This document shows positions 26,463 through 34,767 of a stretch of DNA of 64,000 nt, piece by piece. The notes under the pieces were generated by a model. It saw nothing but the letters and a program-made list of their open reading frames with translations, was not told the DNA's origin and did no database searches. Where the stretch lies: assembly GCF_019402645.1 (NCBI RefSeq), contig NZ_VKKS01000001.1, positions 371,450 to 435,449 of the forward strand, read 5' to 3'. Every line of letters starts with the position of its first letter. Positions within the stretch are counted from its first letter, which is position 1. Made by a program: the position numbers and the translations under genes. The DNA comes from Morganella morganii. GTDB lineage: Bacteria; Pseudomonadota; Gammaproteobacteria; Enterobacterales; Enterobacteriaceae.

Positions 26463-27446
26463 ATGTTTAACTGCATTCTGATTGAAAATACTGACGGTTA
26501 CACCGCAAAGCTGGCCCGGCTTGATGAATCACAACTGCCGGATCACAATGTGACTGTGCGGATTGATTATTCCACACTGAATTATAAAGATGGCCTCGCT
26601 ATTACCGGCAAAAGCCCGGTCGTGCGCAGTTTCCCGATGGTTCCGGGCATTGATTTTGCCGGTACCGTGACTGAAAGCAGCTCTGAGCATTATAAAGCAG
26701 GTGATAAAGTGCTGCTCAACGGCTGGAGTGTCGGCGAAAAATACTGGGGCGGGTTGTCTCAGGTGGCAAAAGTCAAAGACAGCTGGCTGACGCCGTTACC
26801 GGCAGGGATGAGCACAAAGCAGGCGATGATGATCGGCACAGCCGGTTATACCGCAATGCTGGCGGTTCAGGCGCTGCTGAAACAGGGGATCACCAAAGAA
26901 TCCGGTAAAGTGCTGGTGACCGGTGCCAGTGGTGGTGTGGGCAGTTTTGCGGTTTCTCTGCTGTCAAAATTAGGTTTTGAGGTCATCGCCTCCACCGGCC
27001 GTACCACTGATACCGCATATCTGATTGATACCCTGGGAGCATCCGAAATTATGGATCGCAATGAATTATCCGTACCGGGCAAACCACTGACCAAAGAACG
27101 CTGGGCGGCTGCGATTGACAGCGTGGGTAGCCATACACTGGCCGGTGTCTGTGCGGGTACTCAGTATGGTGGTGTTGTGGCGGCGTGCGGTCTGGCACAG
27201 GGCATGGATTTTAACGGGACAGTTGCTCCGTTTATTCTCAGAGGTGTGAGCCTGATTGGTATCGACAGTGTGATGCGCCCGCAGGCAGATCGTGTGGCGG
27301 CATGGAAACAGCTGGCAGAACTGACTGACCCGGCACAGCTGGAAACTATCAGCCGTGTGATTCCGTTAAATGAAGCGATTCCGGCTGCACAGCGCTTACT
27401 GAACGGTGAAATCCGCGGCCGTGTGGTGGTGGATGTAAATAATTAA
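26463..27446 (+). CDS. acuI: Acrylyl-CoA reductase (NADPH), AcuI/YhdH family
   Basis: This 327-residue medium-chain dehydrogenase/reductase lacks zinc ligands. It reduces acrylyl-CoA to propionyl-CoA with NADPH, which detoxifies acrylate. The GroES-like N-terminal domain (DYSTLNYKDGLAITGKSP, VPGIDFAGTV) is followed by a Rossmann domain with VTGASGGVGSFAV and STGR, and the C-terminus reads GEIRGRVVVDVN. It closely follows the E. coli YhdH pattern. AAGGA lies eight bases before the ATG. It has its own promoter and operator, so it is expressed separately from, or in addition to, acuR. Confidence 0.92.
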   Translation: MFNCILIENTDGYTAKLARLDESQLPDHNVTVRIDYSTLNYKDGLAITGKSPVVRSFPMVPGIDFAGTVTESSSEHYKAGDKVLLNGWSVGEKYWGGLSQVAKVKDSWLTPLPAGMSTKQAMMIGTAGYTAMLAVQALLKQGITKESGKVLVTGASGGVGSFAVSLLSKLGFEVIASTGRTTDTAYLIDTLGASEIMDRNELSVPGKPLTKERWAAAIDSVGSHTLAGVCAGTQYGGVVAACGLAQGMDFNGTVAPFILRGVSLIGIDSVMRPQADRVAAWKQLAELTDPAQLETISRVIPLNEAIPAAQRLLNGEIRGRVVVDVNN

Positions 27447-27476
27447 TATTGTGCGATCCGTAACACCAGTAAAAGA

Positions 27477-27505
27477 ACATCCGGAAGATTCCTTCTTCCG
27501 GATGT
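27477..27505 (+). terminator. Strong hairpin after acuI
   Basis: ACATCCGGAAGA, a five-base loop and TCTTCCGGATGT form a perfect twelve-pair stem 30 bases after the acuI stop. There is no clean T-run after it, so it may act as a weak intrinsic terminator or as a 3' stabiliser. Confidence 0.55.
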
Positions 27506-27544
27506 CCGGCTTACAAAGTCAGCACTATTAAGTGCTCTTACATA

Positions 27545-27792
27545 CTACTCATTATCACTTACCAGTGAAAGATGTATTATCACTGTCATATATACAGTGC
27601 GGCTACAGCTCACGGATATTGTCAGGGATTGTCCGCTGTTTTCACTGTCATCTGCCCGGATTTGTATCAGCACCGGATAATCGTTTATATTCAGTGAGCA
27701 TGTCTGGTTCGCGACTTCACCCGGTATTATCTGACGCACTTTGTGCAGTAACGGCACATGAGACAGTAATTAATGCAATAAATGTTTTTCAT
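27545..27792 (-). pseudogene. Decayed fimbrial (pilin) subunit gene, frameshifted
   Basis: On the minus strand an ATG at 27792 would begin a signal peptide, but a frameshift falls within the first codons. The shifted frame reads FIALITVSCAVTAQSASDNTG and stops. A second shift then gives PGEVANQTCSLNINDYPVL and a further ~45 residues. Signal peptide followed by GEV..QTC is the opening of a classical major pilin (compare ..TGEVVDQTCVV). The C-terminal half has decayed or been lost. No chaperone or usher is adjacent, so it is a relic of another fimbrial locus. Confidence 0.5.
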
Positions 27793-28169
27793 GGTTAATT
27801 TCTGTTTCATCAGGATGAGTTTTATTGATTGTATGTTTTTTATTAAAAACAATACTTCCATCCGTAAAAACGGACTGTATCGTGTTATTTAAATAAATAG
27901 TAATCAGACGGAAGTTTCTTTAATAATGAATTCCGCCGGACATTATTTTTCAATAACTACCCGGTATGTTATATATTATTCGTTCCTGCTTCCCGGCCGG
28001 TGCGGCCTGACCTGCTTTTGCGGAAATTCCGGGGCGGTTACCCGAATCCGGGATTTGCTCATTCTCTGTATTTTATGAATAATGGCAATGTAAAAAAGAG
28101 TATGACTGATACATAAAATAGTATTTATAAAAATGACATTAACTAAGAATTATCTTATAGGGATAAGAC
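27793..28169. other. Intergenic region upstream of the SPFH gene
   Basis: About 375 bases hold no supported gene. A small inverted repeat (TCCGT-AAAA-ACGGA, 27861-27874) is visible. The last bases, AGGGA at 28159-28163, are the ribosome binding site of the following gene. Confidence 0.4.
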
Positions 28170-29141
28170 ATGCAAATGATGCAGGCAGTAAATCCGGTAA
28201 AACTGAAGTCAGTGATCAAATTGATTATTGTTGCCGTTATTCTTCTGGTCGCGGGAATAGTTACCTTTAATTCATACACCATCGTTCAGGATGGTTCGGT
28301 AAAAGTCGGGACCTTTTTAGGTAAGGTCAACCCGGTGGCGTATGATGCCGGTCTGCATTTCCCGATTAACCCTTTTATGACATTTGATACGTATTCGACA
28401 AAAGATATCCGCGTGTCACTGAAAGAGCTGCGCGTACCGTCACAGGATAAACTTAAATCTATTGTTGATATTACGGTGATGCTTCAGTTTGACGGCTCAA
28501 AAGCGCCAATCCTCCGTATTAACGGTGGTACAGAGAGCGAAGCGCTGGATAAATATGTCCGTCAGAAATTGATTTCCACGATCCTGGAATTCGGGAAAGA
28601 TGTTGCTAACGCACAGGATCTGTATACCGCTGATACTCAGCGAAAATTGCAGGAATCTATCCGTGATGCCATTCAGGGCTATGCCTCGCCTTACGGCTAT
28701 ACGATCAAAGAAATTATGATCCAGGATATTACCCTGCCGGAAGTGGTTCAGGAACAGGTTGTGAATACCAAGATGCGTCAGGAGCAGATAAACCAGGCAA
28801 AAGCAGAAGCAGAGAAAGAGCGTGAACTGGCACAGAAAAAAGTGGTTATCGCACAGGCAGAGCGTGAATCCGCAGAACAGCAGGCACTTGCCCGTGAACG
28901 TAATGCCCAGGCGAGCTCTTATGCAATGCGTCAGGAGGCAGATGCCCGTTTATATGCGGCTCAGAAAGAATCTGAAGCTAACGCCGTATTGCAGCAGACA
29001 ATCACCCGCGAAATGATCAACTGGAAACAGCTTGAAATAGAACAAATTAAAGCGGAGAAATACAAAGGTGAAGTGCCTAATATTGTTGTTGGTGCAGACT
29101 ATGACGGCAAAATGATTATGGATATGCGTGCTCAGCAATAA
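28170..29141 (+). CDS. SPFH/band-7 (prohibitin-like) membrane protein
   Basis: This 323-residue protein has one N-terminal membrane segment (about residues 16-36, LIIVAVILLVAGIVTF). An SPFH domain follows (about 40-215, VQDGSVKVGTFLGKVNPV and FPINPFMTFDTYSTK), then a long charged coiled coil (about 215-300, rich in AEAEKERELAQKK-type heptads). Such proteins form large ring or cage assemblies on the inner membrane, like HflK/HflC and prohibitins. It stands alone, with its own ribosome binding site and terminator, next to the microcin genes. Its job here is unknown; envelope stress or membrane-damage tolerance is only a guess from the family. Confidence 0.85.
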   Translation: MQMMQAVNPVKLKSVIKLIIVAVILLVAGIVTFNSYTIVQDGSVKVGTFLGKVNPVAYDAGLHFPINPFMTFDTYSTKDIRVSLKELRVPSQDKLKSIVDITVMLQFDGSKAPILRINGGTESEALDKYVRQKLISTILEFGKDVANAQDLYTADTQRKLQESIRDAIQGYASPYGYTIKEIMIQDITLPEVVQEQVVNTKMRQEQINQAKAEAEKERELAQKKVVIAQAERESAEQQALARERNAQASSYAMRQEADARLYAAQKESEANAVLQQTITREMINWKQLEIEQIKAEKYKGEVPNIVVGADYDGKMIMDMRAQQ

Positions 29142-29160
29142 ATAACGGCCGAAATAAAAT

Positions 29161-29196
29161 AAAGCAGGAATAAAAAGTTAATTCCTGCTTTACTGT
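29161..29196 (+). terminator. Intrinsic terminator after the SPFH gene
   Basis: AAAGCAGGAAT, a nine-base loop and ATTCCTGCTTT form an eleven-pair stem starting 20 bases after the stop codon, with U-containing sequence behind it. It separates this gene from the microcin gene. Confidence 0.7.
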
Positions 29197-29360
29197 CATT
29201 ATTATTTTTAATATCCAGCAAATTAATATTGAGTTATTCAGTCGTTAAAAAAACCAGTAGGATAAATCCTGAATAATAAATGATTATGAAATAATGTCAT
29301 TGTGAATTGTTTTATTTCCTATTATTCATATAAAACTATTGATTATAAAAAGGACTAATA

Positions 29361-29636
29361 ATGAAAGAATTAAATTATGCAGAGATTGAGTTGGTTTCCG
29401 GTTCAGGTTGTATCCAGGATACTATCTCCGGTTTTGGTGAAAAACTGGGCGATTTAGGCTTCGGGATGCTCTCACCTTTTCTGAAAGTCGATCTCCCTGT
29501 TATCGGAAAAGTGAGCCTGAAGGACTTCGTTCCTAACCTGGGTAAAAATGTCGGCGGTAAAGTGGGGGCTGTTGTCGGCGGTCTTTTTGAAAAAGCATTA
29601 GGCCGTGTGGTGGATCTCGACGGTATCTGTAAATAA
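29361..29636 (+). CDS. Class II microcin (bacteriocin) precursor with double-glycine-type leader
   Basis: The precursor has 91 residues. The first 15, MKELNYAEIELVSGS, match leaders of exported class II microcins (M(R/K)xLxxxExxxVSGG/A), so cleavage after Ser15 is expected. That leaves a core of about 76 residues, rich in Gly, Val, Leu and Phe, with amphipathic or membrane-active character. The only two cysteines are at residue 17 and residue 90, at the two ends of the core, so a disulfide would make it nearly circular. AAGGA lies six bases before the ATG. A CvaA-like adaptor and a C39-peptidase exporter follow, and a strong terminator follows the gene. I do not recognise it as a named microcin. 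No clear immunity gene is adjacent. Confidence 0.78.
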   Translation: MKELNYAEIELVSGSGCIQDTISGFGEKLGDLGFGMLSPFLKVDLPVIGKVSLKDFVPNLGKNVGGKVGAVVGGLFEKALGRVVDLDGICK

Positions 29637-29666
29637 TTAAGCTGAAACAGTAATCAGCATGAGTGG

Positions 29667-29717
29667 TGATCCTCTGCAGAAGTGATGGCAGAGGATCATT
29701 AATATCTCTTTTTTTAC
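29667..29717 (+). terminator. Intrinsic terminator after the microcin gene
   Basis: TGATCCTCTGC, ten bases and GCAGAGGATCA form an eleven-pair stem, followed after a short gap by a run of seven T. It lies 30 bases after the microcin stop. Confidence 0.75.
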
Positions 29718-29814
29718 CCGGGATATTGAAGGATATCCGGGGGACAAACTATTCCTGTATTTTAAATATCGTCGTTAACTTATTTTATTCATTATTAAAA
29801 ATTAATTATTTCAG

Positions 29815-29961
29815 GTGATTGAAGCAGTCTCTGGTGCCGGTTTTATTAAAGATGGCCTGGCCGATGTCGGCAGCAAGGTTGGCAGTGCGGCATTCCGGGT
29901 ATTTGGTCTGTATCTGAATGTAAACGTACTAATTCCGGGGCGGATTAATACAGAGCCTTAG
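29815..29961 (+). pseudogene. Degenerate second microcin precursor
   Basis: The frame beginning at GTG 29815 reads VIEAVSGAGFIKDGLADVGS and continues for 48 residues to a TAG at 29959-29961. IEAVSGA looks like the end of a double-glycine leader. The following residues align with the intact microcin: GFIKDGLADVGSKVGS against GCIQDTISGFGEKLGD, and LNVNVLIPGR against LKVDLPVIGK. The leader start is missing (an in-frame stop lies 12 bases upstream), no ribosome binding site is visible, and the product is short and lacks cysteines. It is best read as a decayed tandem paralogue, though translation from GTG cannot be excluded. Confidence 0.6.
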
Positions 29962-29989
29962 TATTATTGATGTCAATATCGTATTTTAT

Positions 29990-30030
29990 GGGAATTCATT
30001 ATTTTATGAATTCCCGTTTTTTTATTTTTT
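29990..30030 (+). terminator. Intrinsic terminator after the degenerate microcin
   Basis: GGGAATTCAT, six bases and ATGAATTCCC form a ten-pair stem followed by a T-rich run. It shows that the second precursor was once a separate transcription unit and separates it from the exporter genes. Confidence 0.7.
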
Positions 30031-30082
30031 CCCTGATACTGACGGCCTTTTATGCACCGGATAACCGCAGGCAGGGTCTATT

Positions 30083-31369
30083 ATGTTCCGAAAAGCTGCA
30101 CTCGATAACAGGAAAATGAAATGGCGGGGTAAGGCATTATTGCTGCCCGGTATTCCGCTGTGGCTGATCATGTTATGCAGTTTCCTGTTTTTAACCGCGT
30201 TTCTGGCCTTTATTTTGTCCGGCAGTTATACGCGGCGGGTCAGCGTAACCGGGGAAATCACCACAAATCCGCGGGCTGTCACTGTATCGGCCGGTGTACA
30301 GGGGTTTGTTACCCGGCAATATGTGACTGAAGGACAGGTTATCCGCAAAGGTGACCCGGTTTACAGTATTGATACCAGCAGAGCGACGGCCAGCGGCGTG
30401 GTCAGTGATAATCAGCGCCGTGAAATAGAACAGCAGTTACAGTATATCCGCGATATGATCACGCGCCTCAGGGATAACAAAGACACCACACTGGCTTCGC
30501 TTGAGAAACAAAAATCCCTTTATGCACAGGCGCAGTTACGCTCTGCCGGTATTATGGAACGGGCGCAGGAAGGGATCCGTATTATGAAACGGAATATGGA
30601 TAATTATCAGCACTACCGGGAAAGAGGCCTGATAAATAAAGATCAATGGCTGAACCAGACTGCTCTTTATTATTCCCAGCAAAACAGTCTGCTGGGATTA
30701 AGCGGGCAGAATGAGCAGAACATTCTGCAAATTACTTTACTGGAAAGTCAGATCATGACTCAGGCTGCGGAATTTGATAACCGGATTTATCAGCTGGAAT
30801 TACAGCAATCTGAGCTGATGAAAGAACAGGTTGCTAACGAAGCGGGCAGCGGAATTATTGTCCGTGCCCTGACTGACGGCCGTGTGGATTCCCTGGGGGT
30901 GACGGTCGGCCAGATGGTCAGTCCCGGGGATACCCTTCTGCAAATCCTGCCGGAAAATATCCGTCAGTACTGGCTGGTGCTCTGGGTACCTAACGATGCA
31001 CTGCCTTATCTGAACATCGGTGATGCCGTGAATGTCCGCTATGAGGCCTTTCCGGCGGAAAAATTCGGCCAGTTTGCCGCCACCATTCAGATAATTTCCA
31101 AAACCCCCGCCTCTCCGCAGGAGATGATGACCTATGCCGGGGCACCAAAAGTCAGTCAGATGCCGCAGTCCATTCCTTATTACAAAGTGATTGTACGTCC
31201 GGAAAAGCAGATGATCACCTATGACGGCCGCGAGCTCAGCCTGCAAAACGGAATGAAAGCCAATACCACGTTATTTCTGGAAAAACGCAAAATCTATCAG
31301 TGGATGGTGTCACCTTTCTATGACATGAAACAGAGTGCCTCAGGGCCAACAGGAGCAGACACACCATGA
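30083..31369 (+). CDS. Microcin export membrane-fusion protein (CvaA/HlyD-like)
   Basis: This 428-residue periplasmic adaptor spans from the inner-membrane exporter to an outer-membrane channel. It has a short cytoplasmic N-terminus, a membrane segment at about 24-47 ([20 protein letters not shown]), a lipoyl half ([27 protein letters not shown]), a long alpha hairpin with coiled-coil pattern (about 110-260), and the second lipoyl half with a beta barrel ([18 protein letters not shown]). This build and the partner ABC transporter match CvaA of the microcin V exporter. It is 35 bases upstream of the C39 transporter. Confidence 0.88.
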   Translation: MFRKAALDNRKMKWRGKALLLPGIPLWLIMLCSFLFLTAFLAFILSGSYTRRVSVTGEITTNPRAVTVSAGVQGFVTRQYVTEGQVIRKGDPVYSIDTSRATASGVVSDNQRREIEQQLQYIRDMITRLRDNKDTTLASLEKQKSLYAQAQLRSAGIMERAQEGIRIMKRNMDNYQHYRERGLINKDQWLNQTALYYSQQNSLLGLSGQNEQNILQITLLESQIMTQAAEFDNRIYQLELQQSELMKEQVANEAGSGIIVRALTDGRVDSLGVTVGQMVSPGDTLLQILPENIRQYWLVLWVPNDALPYLNIGDAVNVRYEAFPAEKFGQFAATIQIISKTPASPQEMMTYAGAPKVSQMPQSIPYYKVIVRPEKQMITYDGRELSLQNGMKANTTLFLEKRKIYQWMVSPFYDMKQSASGPTGADTP

Positions 31370-31403
31370 CAAAACGGATGCTGTTATCTGATCGGGAGGC
31401 CGT

Positions 31404-33518
31404 ATGCGCCGTTTATCCTTAAAAGGATTGCTGGAAAAACTCGATCTCCGTCTGCGTCAGCGCATTCCGGTCATTCATCAGACGGAATCGTCCGAGTGCG
31501 GCCTCGCCAGCCTGGCGATGATTTCCGCCCATTACGGCAAAAGTATTGATCTGATTTCCCTGCGCCGGCAGTTTAATCTTTCTGCCCGGGGCGCAACACT
31601 GGCCGGACTGACCGGTATAGCGTCCGAAATGGGGATGACTACCCGTGCTCTGTCGCTGGATATGGACGACCTGCCGAATCTGCGTCTGCCCTGTATTTTA
31701 CACTGGGATTTCAATCACTTCCTGGTGCTGGTGAAAATCAGCGGCAATAAATTTATTCTGCACGACCCGGCATACGGCCGCCGTGTGGCCGGTGTTGAGG
31801 AGATGTCGCGCAATTTTACCGGTGTGGCGCTGGAAGCCTGGCCCGGTAGCACCTTCACAAAGCAGGAGGTGGTGAAAAAACTCAGTCTGCGCAAGCTTAT
31901 CGGCAATATTCACGGGCTGAAAAAAGCGCTGCTGAAAATCTTCGCCTTTTCTGTGGTGATTGAGGCCATCGGGCTGATTATGCCGGTGGGTACACAGCTG
32001 GTGATGGATCACGCGATTCCCGCCGGGGATCAGGGATTGTTGTCCCTGATTTGTACCGGCTTATTATTTATTATTCTGCTGAAAGCGGCAGTCAGTATGT
32101 GCCGCGCCTGGGCCGGCCTGGTGATGGAAACGCTGATCAATGTGCAGTGGCAGTCCGGGCTGTTTACCCATCTGCTGCGCCTGCCGCTCAGCTATTTTGA
32201 GCGGCGCAAACTCGGGGATATTCAGTCCCGTTTCGGCTCGCTTGATATTCTGCGCACCACCTTTACCACCAGTGTGGTCGGGGCGATTATGGACGGCATC
32301 ATGCTGATCGGCGTGTTTATCATGATGATCCTCTACGGCGGTTACCTTACCTGGATTGTGCTGGGGTTTACCGCCGTGTATATCGGGCTGCGGCTGGGCA
32401 CTTACAGCTATTACCGCCGGCTGTCAGAAGAGTCGCTGATTAAAGAGGCGCGTGCCGGATCGTATTTTATGGAGTCTCTTTACGGCATCACCACGGTGAA
32501 AACCCAGGGCATGAGCGACCGCCGGGGTAATCACTGGCTGAATCTGAAAGTGGATTCCATCAACACCGGCATCCGTCTGACCCGGATGAACCTGATGTTC
32601 GGCGGGGTGAATACTTTTATTATGGCCTGTGATCAGGTAGCGATCCTGTGGATAGGCGCGGGTCTGGTGATCAATAACGCCATGACCCTCGGGATGTTTG
32701 TTGCGTTCAGTGCCTACCGTGAGCAGTTCGCCGGCCGCGCCGCGTCCCTCATTGAGTTCCTGCTGCAACTGCGGATTATGAGCCTGCATAACGAACGTAT
32801 TTCCGATATCGCCCTTAATGAGCAGGAAAATAAAAAGCCGGATGTGCCGTATGAGCCGCAGATGCAGCCCGCCGGGCTGGAAACCGGCGACCTGACATAC
32901 AGCTATGATAGTCAGTCCGCGCCGATCTTCTGTGATATCAATCTGTCGGTGAGTCCCGGAGAGAGTGTCGCGATTACCGGACCGTCCGGCTCGGGGAAAA
33001 CCACGCTGATGAAAGTGCTGTGCGGCCTGTTTGAACCGTCGGACGGTAAGGTGTTCATTGATAACATTGATATCCGCCGGCTCGGCGTGAATAACTACCA
33101 CAAAATGATCGCCTGCGTGATGCAGGATGACAAACTGTTCTCCGGCTCGATCCGTGAAAATATCTGCGGGTTCACCAAAAACCCGGATGAGCAGCTGATG
33201 ATTGCCTGTGCTCAGGCCGGTTATATTCACGACGTGATTGTATCAATGCCGATGGGCTATGAAACACTGATCGGTGAACTGGGCGAGGGGCTTTCCGGCG
33301 GGCAGAAACAGCGGATATTTATCGCCCGCGCCCTGTACCGCAAACCCCGCATCCTGTTTATGGATGAAGCGACCAGCGCACTGGACAAAGAGAGCGAATC
33401 TTATGTCAATCAGGCGATCCGCCAGCTGCCGATTACGCGGATTATCATTGCCCACCGCGAATCAACTATTGAGTCAGCGGACCGGGTTATTTCTCTCGGC
33501 GGAAAAAAGAGTAAATAA
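31404..33518 (+). CDS. Bacteriocin-processing C39 peptidase/ABC exporter (CvaB-like)
   Basis: This 704-residue exporter cleaves the double-glycine leader and transports the core peptide. Its N-terminal C39 peptidase has the full catalytic set: Gln26 and Cys32 in HQTESSECGLASLAM, His105 in HWDFNHFLVL and Asp121 in LHDPAYG. A six-helix ABC membrane domain (about 165-440) is followed by an ATPase with Walker A GPSGSGKTT, signature GLSGGQKQRIF, Walker B ILFMDEATSALD and switch His in IIAHRES. GGGAGG sits four to five bases before the ATG. It is intact, so the microcin at 29361 can presumably be matured and exported. Confidence 0.93.
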   Translation: MRRLSLKGLLEKLDLRLRQRIPVIHQTESSECGLASLAMISAHYGKSIDLISLRRQFNLSARGATLAGLTGIASEMGMTTRALSLDMDDLPNLRLPCILHWDFNHFLVLVKISGNKFILHDPAYGRRVAGVEEMSRNFTGVALEAWPGSTFTKQEVVKKLSLRKLIGNIHGLKKALLKIFAFSVVIEAIGLIMPVGTQLVMDHAIPAGDQGLLSLICTGLLFIILLKAAVSMCRAWAGLVMETLINVQWQSGLFTHLLRLPLSYFERRKLGDIQSRFGSLDILRTTFTTSVVGAIMDGIMLIGVFIMMILYGGYLTWIVLGFTAVYIGLRLGTYSYYRRLSEESLIKEARAGSYFMESLYGITTVKTQGMSDRRGNHWLNLKVDSINTGIRLTRMNLMFGGVNTFIMACDQVAILWIGAGLVINNAMTLGMFVAFSAYREQFAGRAASLIEFLLQLRIMSLHNERISDIALNEQENKKPDVPYEPQMQPAGLETGDLTYSYDSQSAPIFCDINLSVSPGESVAITGPSGSGKTTLMKVLCGLFEPSDGKVFIDNIDIRRLGVNNYHKMIACVMQDDKLFSGSIRENICGFTKNPDEQLMIACAQAGYIHDVIVSMPMGYETLIGELGEGLSGGQKQRIFIARALYRKPRILFMDEATSALDKESESYVNQAIRQLPITRIIIAHRESTIESADRVISLGGKKSK

Positions 33519-33709
33519 ACCAGCATAAATATAACCAAAAATAATAATCGCTATATAGGTATTTTTCATTACGATTAATGCTATAACTCTTATGGTATTT
33601 TCTGATTTTTATACGAATTTTCCGGAAATTATTTTATTTTTCACATCAGGACATGGTAATGATAGACTTTTCTTCACGGAAAAAATAATAAACAGGGATA
33701 TTAATACTT

Positions 33710-34273
33710 ATGAACAGAACAAGCAGCGTAATACTGAACGGTATACTTTTGTTATCATTGTCAGCGGTCAGTTTTTTTTCATCAGCAGAAAAATTTCTTA
33801 ATTCAGTACCGGATCCTGTCAATACAGCAGAGCAGACTAAGCCGGTTACAACATCACAACCGGGTGTGTCCGGTGATATTATCCGTGTCGCGGAAACGGA
33901 ATGGATCGATTCCGGTATTCGTGATCAAAAAAATGAATTCAGTCTTTTTTTCACCAAAGAAAATCCGAAAATGAGCAGTACACTCAATATTACATTTTCG
34001 TTTATGATTCAGTTGAATGGTGATAAAAAAATGGAAATGTCGGATAAGGGAAAGCCTAATGGTATGTTCTTTAACAGGATTGTGGAGACATGGTCACTGG
34101 ACTGCCTGAATTTTTCCGGCTATCAGCTTTCCAAAGTGTACATAATGAATGATCGTATTATTTATTCCCGCAGACTGGATACCAGTCATGAAGATATCGG
34201 TAAAGTTGAAAAACTATCCGTATTCCCGAATACAGACAGTTATAATGCGGCAAAATATTACTGCGGCAGGTAA
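33710..34273 (+). CDS. Exported protein of unknown function near the microcin exporter
   Basis: This 187-residue protein has an N-terminal hydrophobic signal or anchor (about residues 8-28, VILNGILLLSLSAVSFFSSA) and an extracytoplasmic domain. Two cysteines (WSLDCLNF and KYYCGR) could form a disulfide. The segment VETWSLDCLNFSGYQLSKVY resembles the core of surface-adhesin-E-type small domains, but the similarity is weak. It lies between the microcin exporter and the second type I secretion operon. The position would also suit an immunity or accessory protein. I do not recognise it with confidence. Confidence 0.55.
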   Translation: MNRTSSVILNGILLLSLSAVSFFSSAEKFLNSVPDPVNTAEQTKPVTTSQPGVSGDIIRVAETEWIDSGIRDQKNEFSLFFTKENPKMSSTLNITFSFMIQLNGDKKMEMSDKGKPNGMFFNRIVETWSLDCLNFSGYQLSKVYIMNDRIIYSRRLDTSHEDIGKVEKLSVFPNTDSYNAAKYYCGR

Positions 34274-34767
34274 TTAAATCTATCGCGTTATGATACTTTG
34301 CTCCGGCAGGTCATTATATGATGAATGATAAAATATAAATAGCATTCATCTTATAATGATGGTTATTTGTAATAATTCGTTTGCATTGTTGTTATTTGAA
34401 ATAACATACTGCGGGTATCTGTTTGCGGATACGGATTTATTAAAGGCAATAAAAAGTTATTGCCATATATTTCTTTGTCTGCGGATTGTTATTCAGGCTA
34501 TTTCACCTGACATTAACATTTAATGTTATGACTATCACCGAAAAATCCGTACTGCTTTTTGATAAGCTAGCGTTGTTCAGCTGTTATCCCGGAACAGATT
34601 CTGTTTTCTGCTTACTTCTGCGGCAGCGCCATCAGATGCTGCTGACTCTCCGGGCCATTCATCAGTCTGATGGCTGTTTTTCATCATGCAGCCCGGGTGG
34701 TGGTAATTATAATAATTCCGGCCGGAAATACCCCTGCACCGGTATGAGTCAGCATAGGGTCTGAGCA
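34274..34767 (+). other. Intergenic region with a hairpin before the type I secretion operon
   Basis: Nearly 500 bases contain an open frame (34486-34764) that has no recognisable product and no ribosome binding site, so I do not call it a gene. GCCATCAGA (34628-34636) pairs with TCTGATGGC (34666-34674) and is followed by TGTTTTT, a possible terminator for an unseen short transcript. Confidence 0.4.

Noticed and set aside
27532-27798. 88-codon plus-strand frame after acuI
   Set aside because: No ribosome binding site or family features. The minus strand of the same DNA carries the pilin relic.
29262-29300. Fur-like sequence upstream of the microcin gene
   Set aside because: The spacing of the AT-rich half sites differs from the Fur consensus by two bases. 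It is not convincing by eye.
32424-33230. 268-codon minus-strand frame within the C39 exporter
   Set aside because: It lies fully antisense to an intact ABC exporter. His/Gly/Gln-rich composition is typical of shadow frames.
34486-34764. 92-codon frame before the TolC-like gene
   Set aside because: No ribosome binding site, no recognisable domain, and a probable hairpin within it.
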